A stretch of 64,000 nt of DNA, taken from assembly GCA_002633115.1 (NCBI GenBank), contig NWBJ01000116.1, positions 1 to 64,000 on the forward strand, given 5' to 3'. Each line of letters begins with the position of its first letter. Position 1 is the stretch's first letter. Positions 26,083 to 36,400 of this stretch are shown here, piece after piece. The notes under the pieces are model-generated. The model ran no database searches. It had not been told where the DNA came from and was given only the letters and a program-made list of their open reading frames with translations. The stretch is from Muribaculaceae bacterium Zag1. Lineage in GTDB: Bacteria > Bacteroidota > Bacteroidia > Bacteroidales > Muribaculaceae. The translations under genes and the position numbers were made by a program.

Positions 26083-27206
26083 GAATCTCCCTCTTCTTCA
26101 GCTTCGGCGGCGAATAGAGCCCCACACTCAGGGAACAGCCCTCCAATATTTTTAGGGCGATTGCAAGCACGTTGAACTAACTCTACCTTAGCACCAAACT
26201 GATCCAAATTATGGAGGATGGTACGGATATGGATCATCTTATCCTCATTAGACCAATCGGTTACCAAATATTGGTCATCGCTTAATAGCTTTTGACGCTT
26301 AGAATAGAGTTCCTCTACCTTAGGTCCTATCAAAGGTACTTTTCCTCGAAACATGATGTCAGCTGCGTCAGCAGCCAATTTAGCCATATCTGGGCCAACA
26401 TGCTCTACTAATTTCACAAAGCTCTCCACCCCATCTTTCCCTTGAATCACAGTGCCATCCTCCATAGTGACACGGATAGTGGCTTTCTTTGAATCCACCT
26501 CGCTTTCATCGGATTCATCATCAGAAGAATCCGTCAAATCATCTGGATTTTCCGACATGTTAATCACCACCTCCACACCTAAATGCTTGGCTATGGCTTC
26601 CATCAAATCCTTTTTATCTGGATTGGAGTCATTGACCATAAGGAACTCCCCATTGCTCAATACCCTATAGTGGGCTTCTGAGCCTTTAGGCACAGTAGGG
26701 GTTATATACAGGATATCATTGCGTGTCTTATTGAGAGCCTTGATGGCATCGGCAGCTTTGTAAGGTCCGATGGTTTCAATAAACTCCACCAGAGTCTCTA
26801 CGCCTTTTTTGCCCTCTATGACTTTTCCATTCAGGAAATCCACCTTAAGGTGCTTTGTGGGCCCTTTAGTCTTTTTGCCTTCTTTCTTGGTTGGTTTTTG
26901 TTGAGTGGTTTTCTTATTCTTCCACTCAAATATTGTTTCCATCTGAGGCACCTCGTCAATCAATCCTATTTGGATTGATTTGCTTGGCTCATAGCTTATG
27001 GCTAAAGTTAACGGCTCTCCCTCATCCTTGATACAAGGCACAAGATTATTCTTTATGACTGCCTCAAGTTTCTTTACCAGATTAGCACGCATCTTAATCT
27101 GAAGTTGCTTCTTCAGCTCCGTAGTATCTCCACCAGCCTTCTCAGTCAATTTGATAAACTGGCGCAAATCTTCTACTGTAAATTTTCCGATATTCAGATT
27201 ATCCAT
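26079..27206 (-). CDS. duplicated-domain protein of the restriction island
   Basis: The protein has 375 aa, is acidic, and has no membrane segment. Residues about 120-220 and 240-350 are two copies of one domain. Copy 1 opens VDFLNGKVIEGKKGVETLVE FIETIGP and holds YRVLSNGEFLMVNDSNPDKK; copy 2 opens VTMEDGTVIQGKDGVESFVK LVEHVGP and holds DDQYLVTDWSNEDK. They are joined by an Asp/Ser-rich linker (DDLTDSSDDESDESEVDSKK). A Lys-rich linker (TTQQKPTKKEGKKTKGPTK) separates them from an N-terminal helical part. I cannot name the family, although similar domains are found beside restriction genes. It is tightly packed between the zinc-finger and SLOG-like genes. A DNA- or nucleotide-sensing accessory is a guess. 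Confidence 0.6.
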   Translation of the reverse strand: MDNLNIGKFTVEDLRQFIKLTEKAGGDTTELKKQLQIKMRANLVKKLEAVIKNNLVPCIKDEGEPLTLAISYEPSKSIQIGLIDEVPQMETIFEWKNKKTTQQKPTKKEGKKTKGPTKHLKVDFLNGKVIEGKKGVETLVEFIETIGPYKAADAIKALNKTRNDILYITPTVPKGSEAHYRVLSNGEFLMVNDSNPDKKDLMEAIAKHLGVEVVINMSENPDDLTDSSDDESDESEVDSKKATIRVTMEDGTVIQGKDGVESFVKLVEHVGPDMAKLAADAADIMFRGKVPLIGPKVEELYSKRQKLLSDDQYLVTDWSNEDKMIHIRTILHNLDQFGAKVELVQRACNRPKNIGGLFPECGALFAAEAEEEGDS

Positions 27207-27225
27207 GATTATAGTTTTTCAGTTT

Positions 27226-27819
27226 TTAAGAATCCAAGAGCCCATATTCATCCTCCTTTGATTTAGGCTTATAGACCGTACTCTTTTCTTGCTCATTATA
27301 ATGGGGGCTTTTCCATTTTCGAGAATATATTTTCTTTCCTGTTCTAGTTAGATAGAATGGCTCTTCTTTCTGACGCAAGCGAAACATAGCATTTACCTTA
27401 TCATAATGCATTTGCTTGACATGAGCCATGGCTTCCTTATCACATTTGAAAGTCGCTCCACACCATTTGCATCGCCATCTCTTTGATTTTGTATGGATTG
27501 TTTCTTTAGGGTCTTTACGGGAGCATTTCTCATTCGCGCCTTGTGCACTTGGAGGAGGGGTACTTGGTGCTTTTTGAGGCGATTTGCTTGATTTACTCTT
27601 CTCAGACTTCAATAAACGTTTTTGAGATAATGCTTTTATTAGGGTATTCTTTTTGGGTTTAGATTTCAATTGACGTTTCTTCCGCAACAAATCTCTAACC
27701 TGAATGCCTTCGAGGTAGCATCTGTGAGCTGATAATTGATGATCTACCAATTCTAACTCTGTGTCAAACTTACACAGACAAATTGGGCAAACTTTCTCAT
27801 ATAGGGCATTTGTTTTCAT
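27226..27819 (-). CDS. C2H2 zinc-finger protein
   Basis: The protein has 197 aa from MKTNALYEK. A GGGAGA ribosome site favours this start over the ATG at 27837. It has two classical C2H2 fingers. CPICLCKF...DHQLSAH starts at residue 11 (C-x2-C, H-x4-H). CKWCGATF...AHVKQMH is near residue 118. They are separated by a Lys/Ser/Pro-rich basic linker. C2H2 fingers of this form are uncommon in bacteria and would bind DNA or RNA. The protein lies directly behind a fragment of the methyltransferase 3' end and 19 bp before the duplicated-domain gene, so it belongs to the restriction operon. Confidence 0.75.
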   Translation of the reverse strand: MKTNALYEKVCPICLCKFDTELELVDHQLSAHRCYLEGIQVRDLLRKKRQLKSKPKKNTLIKALSQKRLLKSEKSKSSKSPQKAPSTPPPSAQGANEKCSRKDPKETIHTKSKRWRCKWCGATFKCDKEAMAHVKQMHYDKVNAMFRLRQKEEPFYLTRTGKKIYSRKWKSPHYNEQEKSTVYKPKSKEDEYGLLDS

Positions 27820-27823
27820 AAAC

Positions 27824-27942
27824 TTAATCTCCCTCATTATTTAGCTCGTCACCCATGCGATATTTGATATCGTATTTGACTTCTTCAGTAAAACCATAGT
27901 GTTCCGCAAGCGCCTTATCGATTTCATCGATGATGGGCTTAG
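27824..27942 (-). pseudogene. detached 3' fragment of a second methyltransferase allele
   Basis: It encodes KPIIDEIDKALAEHYGFTEE and KYDIKYRMGDELNNEGD-stop. The intact gene at 30106 ends KPIIDEIDKVLAEHYGFTEE...NYDIKYRMGDELNNDDTE. A 15-bp in-frame deletion and scattered changes separate them. The fragment shows that another allele once ended here, overlapping the zinc-finger gene. Confidence 0.85.
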
Positions 27943-28140
27943 TGCTTCATTACTCTCCACATAGCGTAAGCATTCTTTTTGTTTCATGGCTTCCTTTCGT
28001 CTTAAAATCAATCTTATACCTGATTCAGATGCAAAGATAGTTAGTTTTTGTGAATTTCCAAACTGAAGTTTAAAAATTCTTTATTCCATCACTCTATTGC
28101 TTCCCTCCTCAAAAGGAAGTCCTCTTTATCCATTGAAAAC
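27943..28140. other. spacer below the 650-aa gene
   Basis: AT-rich. On the minus strand a short open stretch MKQKECLRYVESNEAL runs into the methyltransferase fragment out of frame. Nothing else is supported. Confidence 0.4.
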
Positions 28141-30093
28141 TCAAGAAGAATTAACCACAAAATAGTGACTCAATGCATCCCTAAATTTAGGATAGCGTTG
28201 ACGTTTATTAGGGAGGGTTGATGTGAAATATTTTACATAGGCCAGGAGGGCGAATTCTTTAAACTCTTTAGGCACCCATTGGATGTATTCTTTACTGGCC
28301 AAATCAGAGGGAGACATATGTAACCGTCCCTTTTCCCACCAGAGATAGGATATAAACTCATCCTTTGCTGGATTCAATTTATACCAATCACTATTCCAAG
28401 CATAATTTTCCCATATCATATAGATATCTCTATCGGGTGACCATATATTACAAATATGAGCCTCCTTATGCTCGGGATAATCCAAATAAAAAGAAGTTAC
28501 TCTCACTACCTCATTTACAGTATAATCAAGCATTTGCTTATACTCTGAATCTTTCTTGAATTCTATAGCAAGATAGACCTCAACAAATGCTCCGACCTGC
28601 TTAATTACGGATTGTTGAAAACTTACATGGTCTCCCAACACCCAATAATTAGTGTTGACATAGTGTTGAAAACGTGTCAACGGAGAATCAAAAGGCTTCT
28701 TAAGAAAATAACAATTGCGTCCAAAAAAGACTGTGCTAATTGTCCTATCTCCTTCTCCATATATGGGAACGGCCTGGTCGCAAATTTTAAATTCTCCTGA
28801 TACAAAATACACAGGCAATTTGTCCACTCCATTAAGAAGCAGATGGGTATTGGAAGAGGACAAACCCGTATATAGAGTAATCTTTCTTTGAAACAAATTC
28901 CTCAGAATCGGAATCAGATATTCATCTAACTTCTCTTCTATAGCCTCACTTTCTTCGTATGAGAAAAGACACCTATATGGCTTAGACACCCTTTCGAATA
29001 TTTCTTCTAAGGTATGCTTTGTCTCAATCCATTTTACGTTGGCATTCTCATTGGAAAATATGATATAGCCATCATATATTTGACTTTTTTTGGTGTCGAG
29101 TTCACAATAATATGCGGCTGCCAACTCCTCCTCTATCTGATTAGTTACCTCTTTGATTACTACGGCCTTTATCTTATCTCTTACACTAATAAAGCGATTT
29201 AGCAACTCTCTTTCTTTACTAAATTGCCAGATATAAAGAGCCATTTTTTCTGGAGTATCGTTGAGGCTTTTTTTATCCCCAAAGACCACAGCATCTTTAA
29301 ATATAGTATGCATAAGCGGTCCTGAGGTACCCTTAACCAATCCCAATAACTCATCATAAGAAATCTCTAACTCCACGCTAAGACTTCTTAATTCATTCTC
29401 TATAGTGGTATATATAGGATCAAACTTTATCCCTTCAGTAGCCTTGAGAACTTTCTCCACCTTATCTTTAGCCACAGAAATCTTATATCTAAAAATCTGT
29501 AACGGATCCTCTAGCCACTCTCCGCCTTGAGGATTATTTACATAGGCCTCACAAACTGACAGAAATTTAGTTAATCCCTTGTTTTCTGTAAAAGCAAAAG
29601 TATTATTGCTCACTAATACTATTTCAAACTCCCTATCAAGCCCCTGGAGGGAGGCTTTAGGGTAAGCTCTTAGGATTTTCTTAGAAGAAATGTAAAAACC
29701 TAAGTCATGTTTTATCAACCCAGGAGTAATAGTGAAGTCAGTGGCTTTACACACCAGCTTCATCCCTTTTCTTGAAACTTTAGTGGAGTCTTCTTTTGAA
29801 CTCTTCTTATTTCCTTTTTTGTTCCCTTTTTTGTTCCCTTTTGTTTTTACTTTTTTATTATTTTTCGTAGAATCAGGAGTTATCTCTATACTCTTGTTAT
29901 GGTATTCTACAGCCATGGTCCCATATCCTCTGATATCTGGCGCAGAGTGGCTTTCTATAAAGCCCTTTATGCCTTTGGGTATGATGCGAGATGAGTATTT
30001 TTTAGATATCCATCTATCTATCTGAGCCTCCTTATAAAACCACAATCCCCTATCTTGAACATAGTGCTTAGGGGTCATATACATACTTGCCAT
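28141..30093 (-). CDS. 650-aa orphan protein of the restriction island
   Basis: The family is not recognised. The protein is soluble, with no signal peptide. The N-terminus (MYMTPKHYVQDRGLWFYKEAQIDRWIS) is followed at about 85-105 by a low-complexity KGNKKGNKKGNKK tract coded by 12-bp repeats. The remaining 550 residues are well mixed, with YIIFSNENANVKWIETKHTLEEIF and DHVSFQQSVIKQVGAFVEVY. The Lys/Ile/Tyr-rich composition reflects AT-rich codons unlike the neighbouring core genes. It starts 12 bp after the methyltransferase stop, so it is co-transcribed, and it is bracketed by two copies of the methyltransferase 3' end. It is most likely a swapped-in accessory of the restriction system. Confidence 0.6.
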   Translation of the reverse strand: MASMYMTPKHYVQDRGLWFYKEAQIDRWISKKYSSRIIPKGIKGFIESHSAPDIRGYGTMAVEYHNKSIEITPDSTKNNKKVKTKGNKKGNKKGNKKSSKEDSTKVSRKGMKLVCKATDFTITPGLIKHDLGFYISSKKILRAYPKASLQGLDREFEIVLVSNNTFAFTENKGLTKFLSVCEAYVNNPQGGEWLEDPLQIFRYKISVAKDKVEKVLKATEGIKFDPIYTTIENELRSLSVELEISYDELLGLVKGTSGPLMHTIFKDAVVFGDKKSLNDTPEKMALYIWQFSKERELLNRFISVRDKIKAVVIKEVTNQIEEELAAAYYCELDTKKSQIYDGYIIFSNENANVKWIETKHTLEEIFERVSKPYRCLFSYEESEAIEEKLDEYLIPILRNLFQRKITLYTGLSSSNTHLLLNGVDKLPVYFVSGEFKICDQAVPIYGEGDRTISTVFFGRNCYFLKKPFDSPLTRFQHYVNTNYWVLGDHVSFQQSVIKQVGAFVEVYLAIEFKKDSEYKQMLDYTVNEVVRVTSFYLDYPEHKEAHICNIWSPDRDIYMIWENYAWNSDWYKLNPAKDEFISYLWWEKGRLHMSPSDLASKEYIQWVPKEFKEFALLAYVKYFTSTLPNKRQRYPKFRDALSHYFVVNSS

Positions 30094-30105
30094 ATCTCCT
30101 ATCTC

Positions 30106-33100
30106 TTATTCAGTGTCATCATTGTTTAGCTCGTCACCCATACGATATTTGATATCATAGTTGATGATAAAATCCAACTCTTCTTCCGTAAAGCCATAGT
30201 GCTCCGCAAGCACCTTATCGATTTCATCGATGATAGGCTTGGAAAGGCGAGGCTTGAATGTCTGCATGGACAAACGTCCATATTTTTTATATTCAGCTTC
30301 TACAAAGACAGAATTCCTCTGCAAGTCCTCGTTTATCAGCTTACCAAGGGAGAAAAGTGATGATAAATCATTTCCCATTAGATCTAATGGGAAGGATTCA
30401 ACTTCTCTATTGTTTAGATTCCTACAATCAGATAAACCGATAAAGAACCAAAAGAATATGTCTGAAAGATATATAGCATTGGATCGATATAAAAGATCCT
30501 CAGTAGAGAAATATTGAGTCTTTAGTTCTGACGTCACTCTTAATTTATTCTTCGCATCATATATTTTGGGAGGTGTGTCAAGGAATTGAACAAAGTATCT
30601 AAGCTTACGAGTATGGTATAGAACATGCTCTGATCCATTGATAGTATACATACTCATTTTTGAATTAGAGAGAATCTTACTTAGAATACTCTTTTCGTAA
30701 TCAGTAGATATTTTGGGTATAGTATTCAGATAGTGAAGGGTTTTATTCACTATAGTATACTCAATTCCCTTAAATAATCTCTCTCGATTTACCGAGTACC
30801 ATCTATAGTACTTGCTAGAGAGGATTTCAGGGCTGCCAGGTCTGCCAAGAAGAATACAAAGATGCTTTTCTGCCCCCTCAAACAACTTACTCGGCCGCAT
30901 GGAATAATTAGAGTAATAGAGGGTAGACTTTTCCTTAGAGAGGATATTTCTCAGAGATAGAAATCCGTCAGTACTATTCGCCGATATAGGTAGAATCATT
31001 CCAAAAGAGGAAATATTTTTAGAGATTTGTAGAGACCGTTCAATTACCATTGCATATAAATCTCGACACTCTAAGGTGTTGAACCCTGTAACTAAGTAGT
31101 CAAAAGTGGCCTTATTGTATACTACATACGGTGGGTTGCCTATGATGACATCGAAGCCGCCATTGTCATTGATGATTTCGTAGAATTCGGCAATCCAGTG
31201 GAATGGTTGATGAGAGGCCAGCCAATGCTTATAACCAAATTGGCTGTATATGGAATGCTTATAGAGATGATGATTGAGATCCTTGTTGAGGATGTCAAGA
31301 CGCAGTTTCAGTTCGAGCTTATTTTTCTTGTACACATCGAGCTGGTCAGGGGCTTGGGATAGTTGGGCATCACGGAATGTGCGATAGATGGCAGCAATCT
31401 TTACCATCTGAGGCTTTATCTTTGCATCATATTCCTCCTGAGCAAACATATTGCCAGGGTCGGCATCAATCACTGCTTGCTCGTTGGCATACCCTACCAG
31501 CGTATTGCCGCAGCGGATGTTGAAATCAATATCGGGCAGAGGGTCAAGGCCCAGGTTGGGCGCGTAGGGGTCAGCATCGACAACTGCTACCATCTTAAGG
31601 AAGAGGCGCAACTTGGCAATCTCAGTGGCCTCGGCCATGATATCCACACCATAAAGATTGCGGAGAATAATCGACTTGAAGATGAAATAATGGTCATTGC
31701 TCCGGTAATGGGCTGAAATCTCATCCATCGCTACCTTGACAACAGGGATGTTTTGTCCCTTGGCGCGTAGAATCTGTATGCAGTCGTAGTAGAGAGGCTC
31801 GAGTATATTCATGGCTGCGAACAAGAATGCTCCCGACCCACAGGTCGGGTCAAGGATAGTGACCGTGCGCAGCGCATCGTAGAAATGATATACCCACATC
31901 ACATCGCCTCGCTTTGATGCCTCAGCAATGAGGTCGGTAGCAAATTGGCGAATATCAAGATTGTAGGTGATAAAATCGTTGATGCTATGGATTTCGCCAT
32001 TGCGAATCTTGCCAAGGATATCATCGCAACGCTCAAGCCTCTCGATGGTCTCTCGCCATATTTCTGTAGGGAGGGCCCAAGGTGCCGGAGTCGGTGTATT
32101 CCAAAGCCGACGACGCTCAAGCAGATTAAGATGACTTTCGGTCACTGGCAGCTGGGCCTCCTCGCGCTCTTCGGGGCGCAAGATGCCCACCGAAATCTCC
32201 TCCGGGATTTCCTCTCGCCAATTAGGAGTGTGGCCCTGCTGTACTGCATCAAAGATGTACCGCTTGCCGCTGTTGCGCAACATCTCCCATACCCAACCTC
32301 GCTGCGGATCAAAGGATTCTGCCATTTTCTTATTAGCGCGTGCTGCCTTGTCGAGCAAGAACGGCACAATCGTATTGCGACCGATGTATTCGGTAATGTC
32401 CTCTTTTGTATAATAGGCACCCATCTGAGCGCGGTCGTTGATATACTGCTCGAAGATATAGCCCAGCACATCGGGGTTGATGTCGCGACCCGTAGCTGTG
32501 ATGCGGGTATCGAGGTGCCACTGCCATTTGTTGAAGAAATCAAACAGATTCGCAAAGGCTAAATCGGGTATGTCAATATCGGGGTAATCGCGCTCAAGCT
32601 TATGCTTGTCAAACATACCACCATTCAAATATGGAATTTGCCCATATTGGCGCTCAAACTCTATATCATGCTGGGGTTTGTTGAGACCATCGGAGAATAG
32701 CTTGGTCAGGAAGCCTTTATAGAAGGTATGATAAAATCGATTCGCTCCTCTCTCCTCCTGCACCCAACGCAGTTTGTTTGACAAATAATCCTTGTCGTCA
32801 TCAAGAAATCCTTTTTTCTGGATGAAATAGCAGAACATTAAGCGATTGAGCATCACTGATGAATACCAATCCCTATCCTCCAGATCATCGATACCTTGAA
32901 TCAAGGCCGCAAACTCCTTATGATGCTTCTTGAACTTGGCATAAAACTCTTTGGTAATCTTTTCAGAGTTGACCAAGAAAGCACGATGCACAGCCTCCTT
33001 GACATCCACAATTGTCAACTGAGCGCCCATCGGGAACGTGATGGCATCGATTTTTGAGTATAGGAAATCAGCCTGAGCCCCTGATGAGAACTCAACAGTG

Positions 33101-33441
33101 ACCAAGTCGCGCTTGTCGACATTCTTTACCGGCACAACCCATTGCTGATGCCCTGGATGGCCCTCAACTAAGAATATCAAAATGTAATCAGCCGCTTGCT
33201 TGCGCAACTCAACATCGATGCGGCGCAGCATTGAGGTCGGGGGCAGATGATCAATCTGGCAAGTGACAATCTGAAAGCCCTCTCTCACGGCAATTTCTGA
33301 CATTCTGTAGAGTTTGTCGCCCACTTCGAGCAAAATCGGAGTGTTGCGTCTCGGTCGATTCCAACCGAGATGACCGATAAACAACTCTTTGAGGTTGCCT
33401 TCGCCTATCAGTGATGTGAAGTCTCTTTTGTCCATAATCAA
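30106..33441 (-). CDS. Eco57I-type N6-adenine DNA methyltransferase
   Basis: The protein has 1111 aa. SAM-binding motif I is TILDPTCGSGAFLFAAMNIL (Asp531). Motif IV is GGFDVIIGNPPYVVYNK (Asn769-Tyr772), the adenine-N6 signature. About 400 N-terminal residues (GNLKELFIGHLGWNRPRR, MLNRLMFCYFIQKKGFLDDD, GAYYTKEDITEYIGRN) and a 300-residue target-recognition region follow the style of PglX/type IIG enzymes. There is no N-terminal PD-(D/E)xK motif that I can see, so cutting would rest on the helicase partner. The GC-richer first two thirds give way to an AT-rich target-recognition part after about residue 790, typical of specificity swapping. ATGA overlap with the helicase gene. Confidence 0.85.
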   Translation of the reverse strand: MIMDKRDFTSLIGEGNLKELFIGHLGWNRPRRNTPILLEVGDKLYRMSEIAVREGFQIVTCQIDHLPPTSMLRRIDVELRKQAADYILIFLVEGHPGHQQWVVPVKNVDKRDLVTVEFSSGAQADFLYSKIDAITFPMGAQLTIVDVKEAVHRAFLVNSEKITKEFYAKFKKHHKEFAALIQGIDDLEDRDWYSSVMLNRLMFCYFIQKKGFLDDDKDYLSNKLRWVQEERGANRFYHTFYKGFLTKLFSDGLNKPQHDIEFERQYGQIPYLNGGMFDKHKLERDYPDIDIPDLAFANLFDFFNKWQWHLDTRITATGRDINPDVLGYIFEQYINDRAQMGAYYTKEDITEYIGRNTIVPFLLDKAARANKKMAESFDPQRGWVWEMLRNSGKRYIFDAVQQGHTPNWREEIPEEISVGILRPEEREEAQLPVTESHLNLLERRRLWNTPTPAPWALPTEIWRETIERLERCDDILGKIRNGEIHSINDFITYNLDIRQFATDLIAEASKRGDVMWVYHFYDALRTVTILDPTCGSGAFLFAAMNILEPLYYDCIQILRAKGQNIPVVKVAMDEISAHYRSNDHYFIFKSIILRNLYGVDIMAEATEIAKLRLFLKMVAVVDADPYAPNLGLDPLPDIDFNIRCGNTLVGYANEQAVIDADPGNMFAQEEYDAKIKPQMVKIAAIYRTFRDAQLSQAPDQLDVYKKNKLELKLRLDILNKDLNHHLYKHSIYSQFGYKHWLASHQPFHWIAEFYEIINDNGGFDVIIGNPPYVVYNKATFDYLVTGFNTLECRDLYAMVIERSLQISKNISSFGMILPISANSTDGFLSLRNILSKEKSTLYYSNYSMRPSKLFEGAEKHLCILLGRPGSPEILSSKYYRWYSVNRERLFKGIEYTIVNKTLHYLNTIPKISTDYEKSILSKILSNSKMSMYTINGSEHVLYHTRKLRYFVQFLDTPPKIYDAKNKLRVTSELKTQYFSTEDLLYRSNAIYLSDIFFWFFIGLSDCRNLNNREVESFPLDLMGNDLSSLFSLGKLINEDLQRNSVFVEAEYKKYGRLSMQTFKPRLSKPIIDEIDKVLAEHYGFTEEELDFIINYDIKYRMGDELNNDDTE

Positions 33442-36400
33442 ATCCTATTTCTCAGGCCCATTGAGCAGATTATCTTATGTTCTTTTTCTCGCGTCTCATC
33501 TTCCTCGATGATGCAGAGCTGGCCATTGCGGCGCAACTCGAGCACATAATCGAGGATTTCGTCATCCATAGCTCTGCCGCCTTTGCGCAGCATTCGGCTT
33601 AAGGCTCTCTTTGAAGCCTCTTGCAGAGGATACTTGTAGATGTCATCGATGGCGTATTTCAGTTCCTCTTTGGTCTCGGGAGTGAAAATCAGATTGTTGG
33701 CCTGACCATAGAGGGCCTCTAACAGGTTGACTAATTGCAATCGAGTGGAGAATCGTCCGCCAAGCATCCCCTCGGTCGAGGTTTGCTCTTGCTCGCGCAC
33801 TTCTTCCACAGCTTTCTTTACAAGTTCATGGTGGTTGTCAAGCGCAGGCGCGGCAGGGGTGTTGGGTTCGCAAGCCAAAGCCGACAGGATGCGTTGCTGG
33901 CTCTGAGTCACTACCTCGCCATCAGCATTTATCCAAGTGAGGATGTCAAAGTCGCTGGCTGTGCGAGCATAGGTGATTACGCCCTCTCGACCCTCAGTAT
34001 CGGTGGCTTTGGTGGAATAGACCATGTTTTGCAGATTGGGAATCTTCTCCTTAAGGCTCTTGTCGGCCTTGATGGCTTTGGTCCAAATCTGGTAGGCTTG
34101 AGACACAAGGTCAACCTCGTTGTCCTCTTCCTCATCATCGAGCACTCCGGCTCGTTCGTTGAACATATCCCTCAGATTCTGCTCATTGCCCTCAAAGAAT
34201 ATCTCATCGGAACCAACAACATTGGCATTCTTGTTTATGCGCTCGTTGAGACGTCCGCGCAGGTTGATAATCTCCTCAACGCCTTCGGCTGGGAAGAAGG
34301 AATAGCAGTGTATCTGCTCGGCTTTTTGCCCGATACGGTCGACACGTCCAGCCCTCTGTATCAAGCGAATGATAGCCCAAGGCAGGTCGTAATTGATTAT
34401 GACATGGGCATCCTGCAGGTTCTGGCCCTCAGAGAGCACGTCAGTGGCCACAAGCACACGCGTTTGCTCATCGATAGTCAAATTTTTCCCATTACTATTT
34501 GGCGAGAACTTATCAACAATAGCTGTAGGGTTTTGGCTATTGCCAGTAGCGATATCGATATGAGTGATACCGCGCTTTTTGAGTTGATTGTAGATATAGC
34601 GGGCGGTATCGGAATATTGTGTGAAAATCACTGCCTTGTCCTTGCCGTGCAGCTTATGTTCGGGGTGGGTGCCGTCCAATAGTAGCTCGAGCTCATTGAG
34701 CTTTTGATCTTCCTTTTGCTTCCATTTGCCGCATAGCTCGATCATCTTTATCACAATCTCACAGTCCTTCTTTAGTTGCTGCTTAAGAGTACGCTTGAAA
34801 TATTTGCCTTCAATCCACGCCACATTGTTTTTCTGAGATAGGATATCATAGTACTCTTTAGCCTTGCGCATATATACTGCCATATCGGTAGGTATATTCA
34901 ATTCGCCATCAATAGGGAGGTCGATGCGCTCGTCATCGCCGAACACTCCTCCTGATTCGTTATCCATATCTTCGGAATAGTCCTCTGGCAGATTATTGTC
35001 ATCACCAACAGGAAGCTCCAATTTATTGTCGAGCGCATAGAGATATACACAGTTGCGCAGGATATGGCGATAGAGGGAGAGAAGGAATGAGAAGCCGCTG
35101 GAATCCATTCGCTTGAAAAGTGTACTCTTGCAAAAGCCCATCATTCTGGCTCCTGCTTTCGATAGGTTCTTGAGGATAATCTGTTGATTTGTGGAGGCCT
35201 CTGTGGCTGCTTTTTCATTCACGAAATTACTCAAGCCATATCGGGGCAGTGAGAGGGATTCCAACAGGTCGACCATCTCCTCAGAATAGAGGCGGCTATA
35301 CTGGTCGCCAGGACGAGTGGGGAATTTTATAGAACGGGGTACTCGGTCGGGAAAATATGAGCGAGTGCCATCGTTGAACTCCAAATATTTGCGACCATTC
35401 TTGGGGTCAGTCTTGGCATAATACTGCTTGATGAATGAGCGGGTGCGCCTTACCAGGAACATGCGCATCAATTCATTCCAATCGTCAACGTCTTCGCTCT
35501 TTTGGAAAGCTCCGATGGTGCGGATATGGGTGTCGCCATGACGCTTCATAAACTCGCGTTCACCACCTATCGATTGGATATATTTCTCAGGTCTGATTCC
35601 TAAGTCTTGATTCTCATCTACAAACAGTCGCAACTGGTTGGCCAAGTCGTTGTAATGCTTATTGTATGGGGTAGCGGTCAAGAGCAATACTCTTGACGAC
35701 TGCGCATCAATCAACTTCTTGATATCCTCATATCTCTTACCGCCATTTCTGAGGTTGTGACTCTCATCGATGATGATAAGGCGGTAATAACGCATGGTTT
35801 CGATATCGATTCTCTTGGCCATCGACATCACCTCGGCCTTCAGGTTGAAATCGCGGATATATTTACCCCACATTTCCTGCAGGTTAGCCGGACAGATAAT
35901 CAGCGTACTCGATGCGTAGGCCATCTCAAAGATCTTGGCTACGGCACAAGCGGTGATGGTCTTGCCAAGGCCCACCACATCGCCTATCATTGCGCCTCGG
36001 CGTTTGTCATTGTTGAGATGGCGAGCCACCATCTTCACAGCATTTTGCTGGAAGTCAAAAAGTATTGACTGGAATTCTGGAGGCAACACAAATTCTTTGG
36101 CTCCATTTCTTGCCTCTTCGCTCAAATGGTAAGCGACTTTGAGGTAAATCCAGTAGGGTGGAATGTCACGGTCGGCAGCCCAACTCTCGTTGATGGCCTC
36201 TTCGAGCTCTTGGGTGATATCGACGCTGAAAATGTCGTTCCAATGTTCTTCAAACCAGCGGTTGAATTTCTCGGCTTGGTCGCGGTCGGCAAACTCTGCA
36301 TTTAGTTCGCCATTCTTAGTCAAGCCAGCATAAGTGAGGTTGCTGCTACCCATCAATGCGAGGATGGGATTGAAGCGGTCCTCAGGACGATGGGCCAGAT

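Noticed and set aside
27226-27819. Eukaryotic contamination because of C2H2 fingers
   Set aside because: The gene is embedded in a bacterial operon with a 19-bp spacing, a ribosome site and an overlap with a methylase fragment.
33735-34682. 315-aa plus-strand frame
   Set aside because: Antisense of the helicase C-terminal half; composition is that of a mirror frame.
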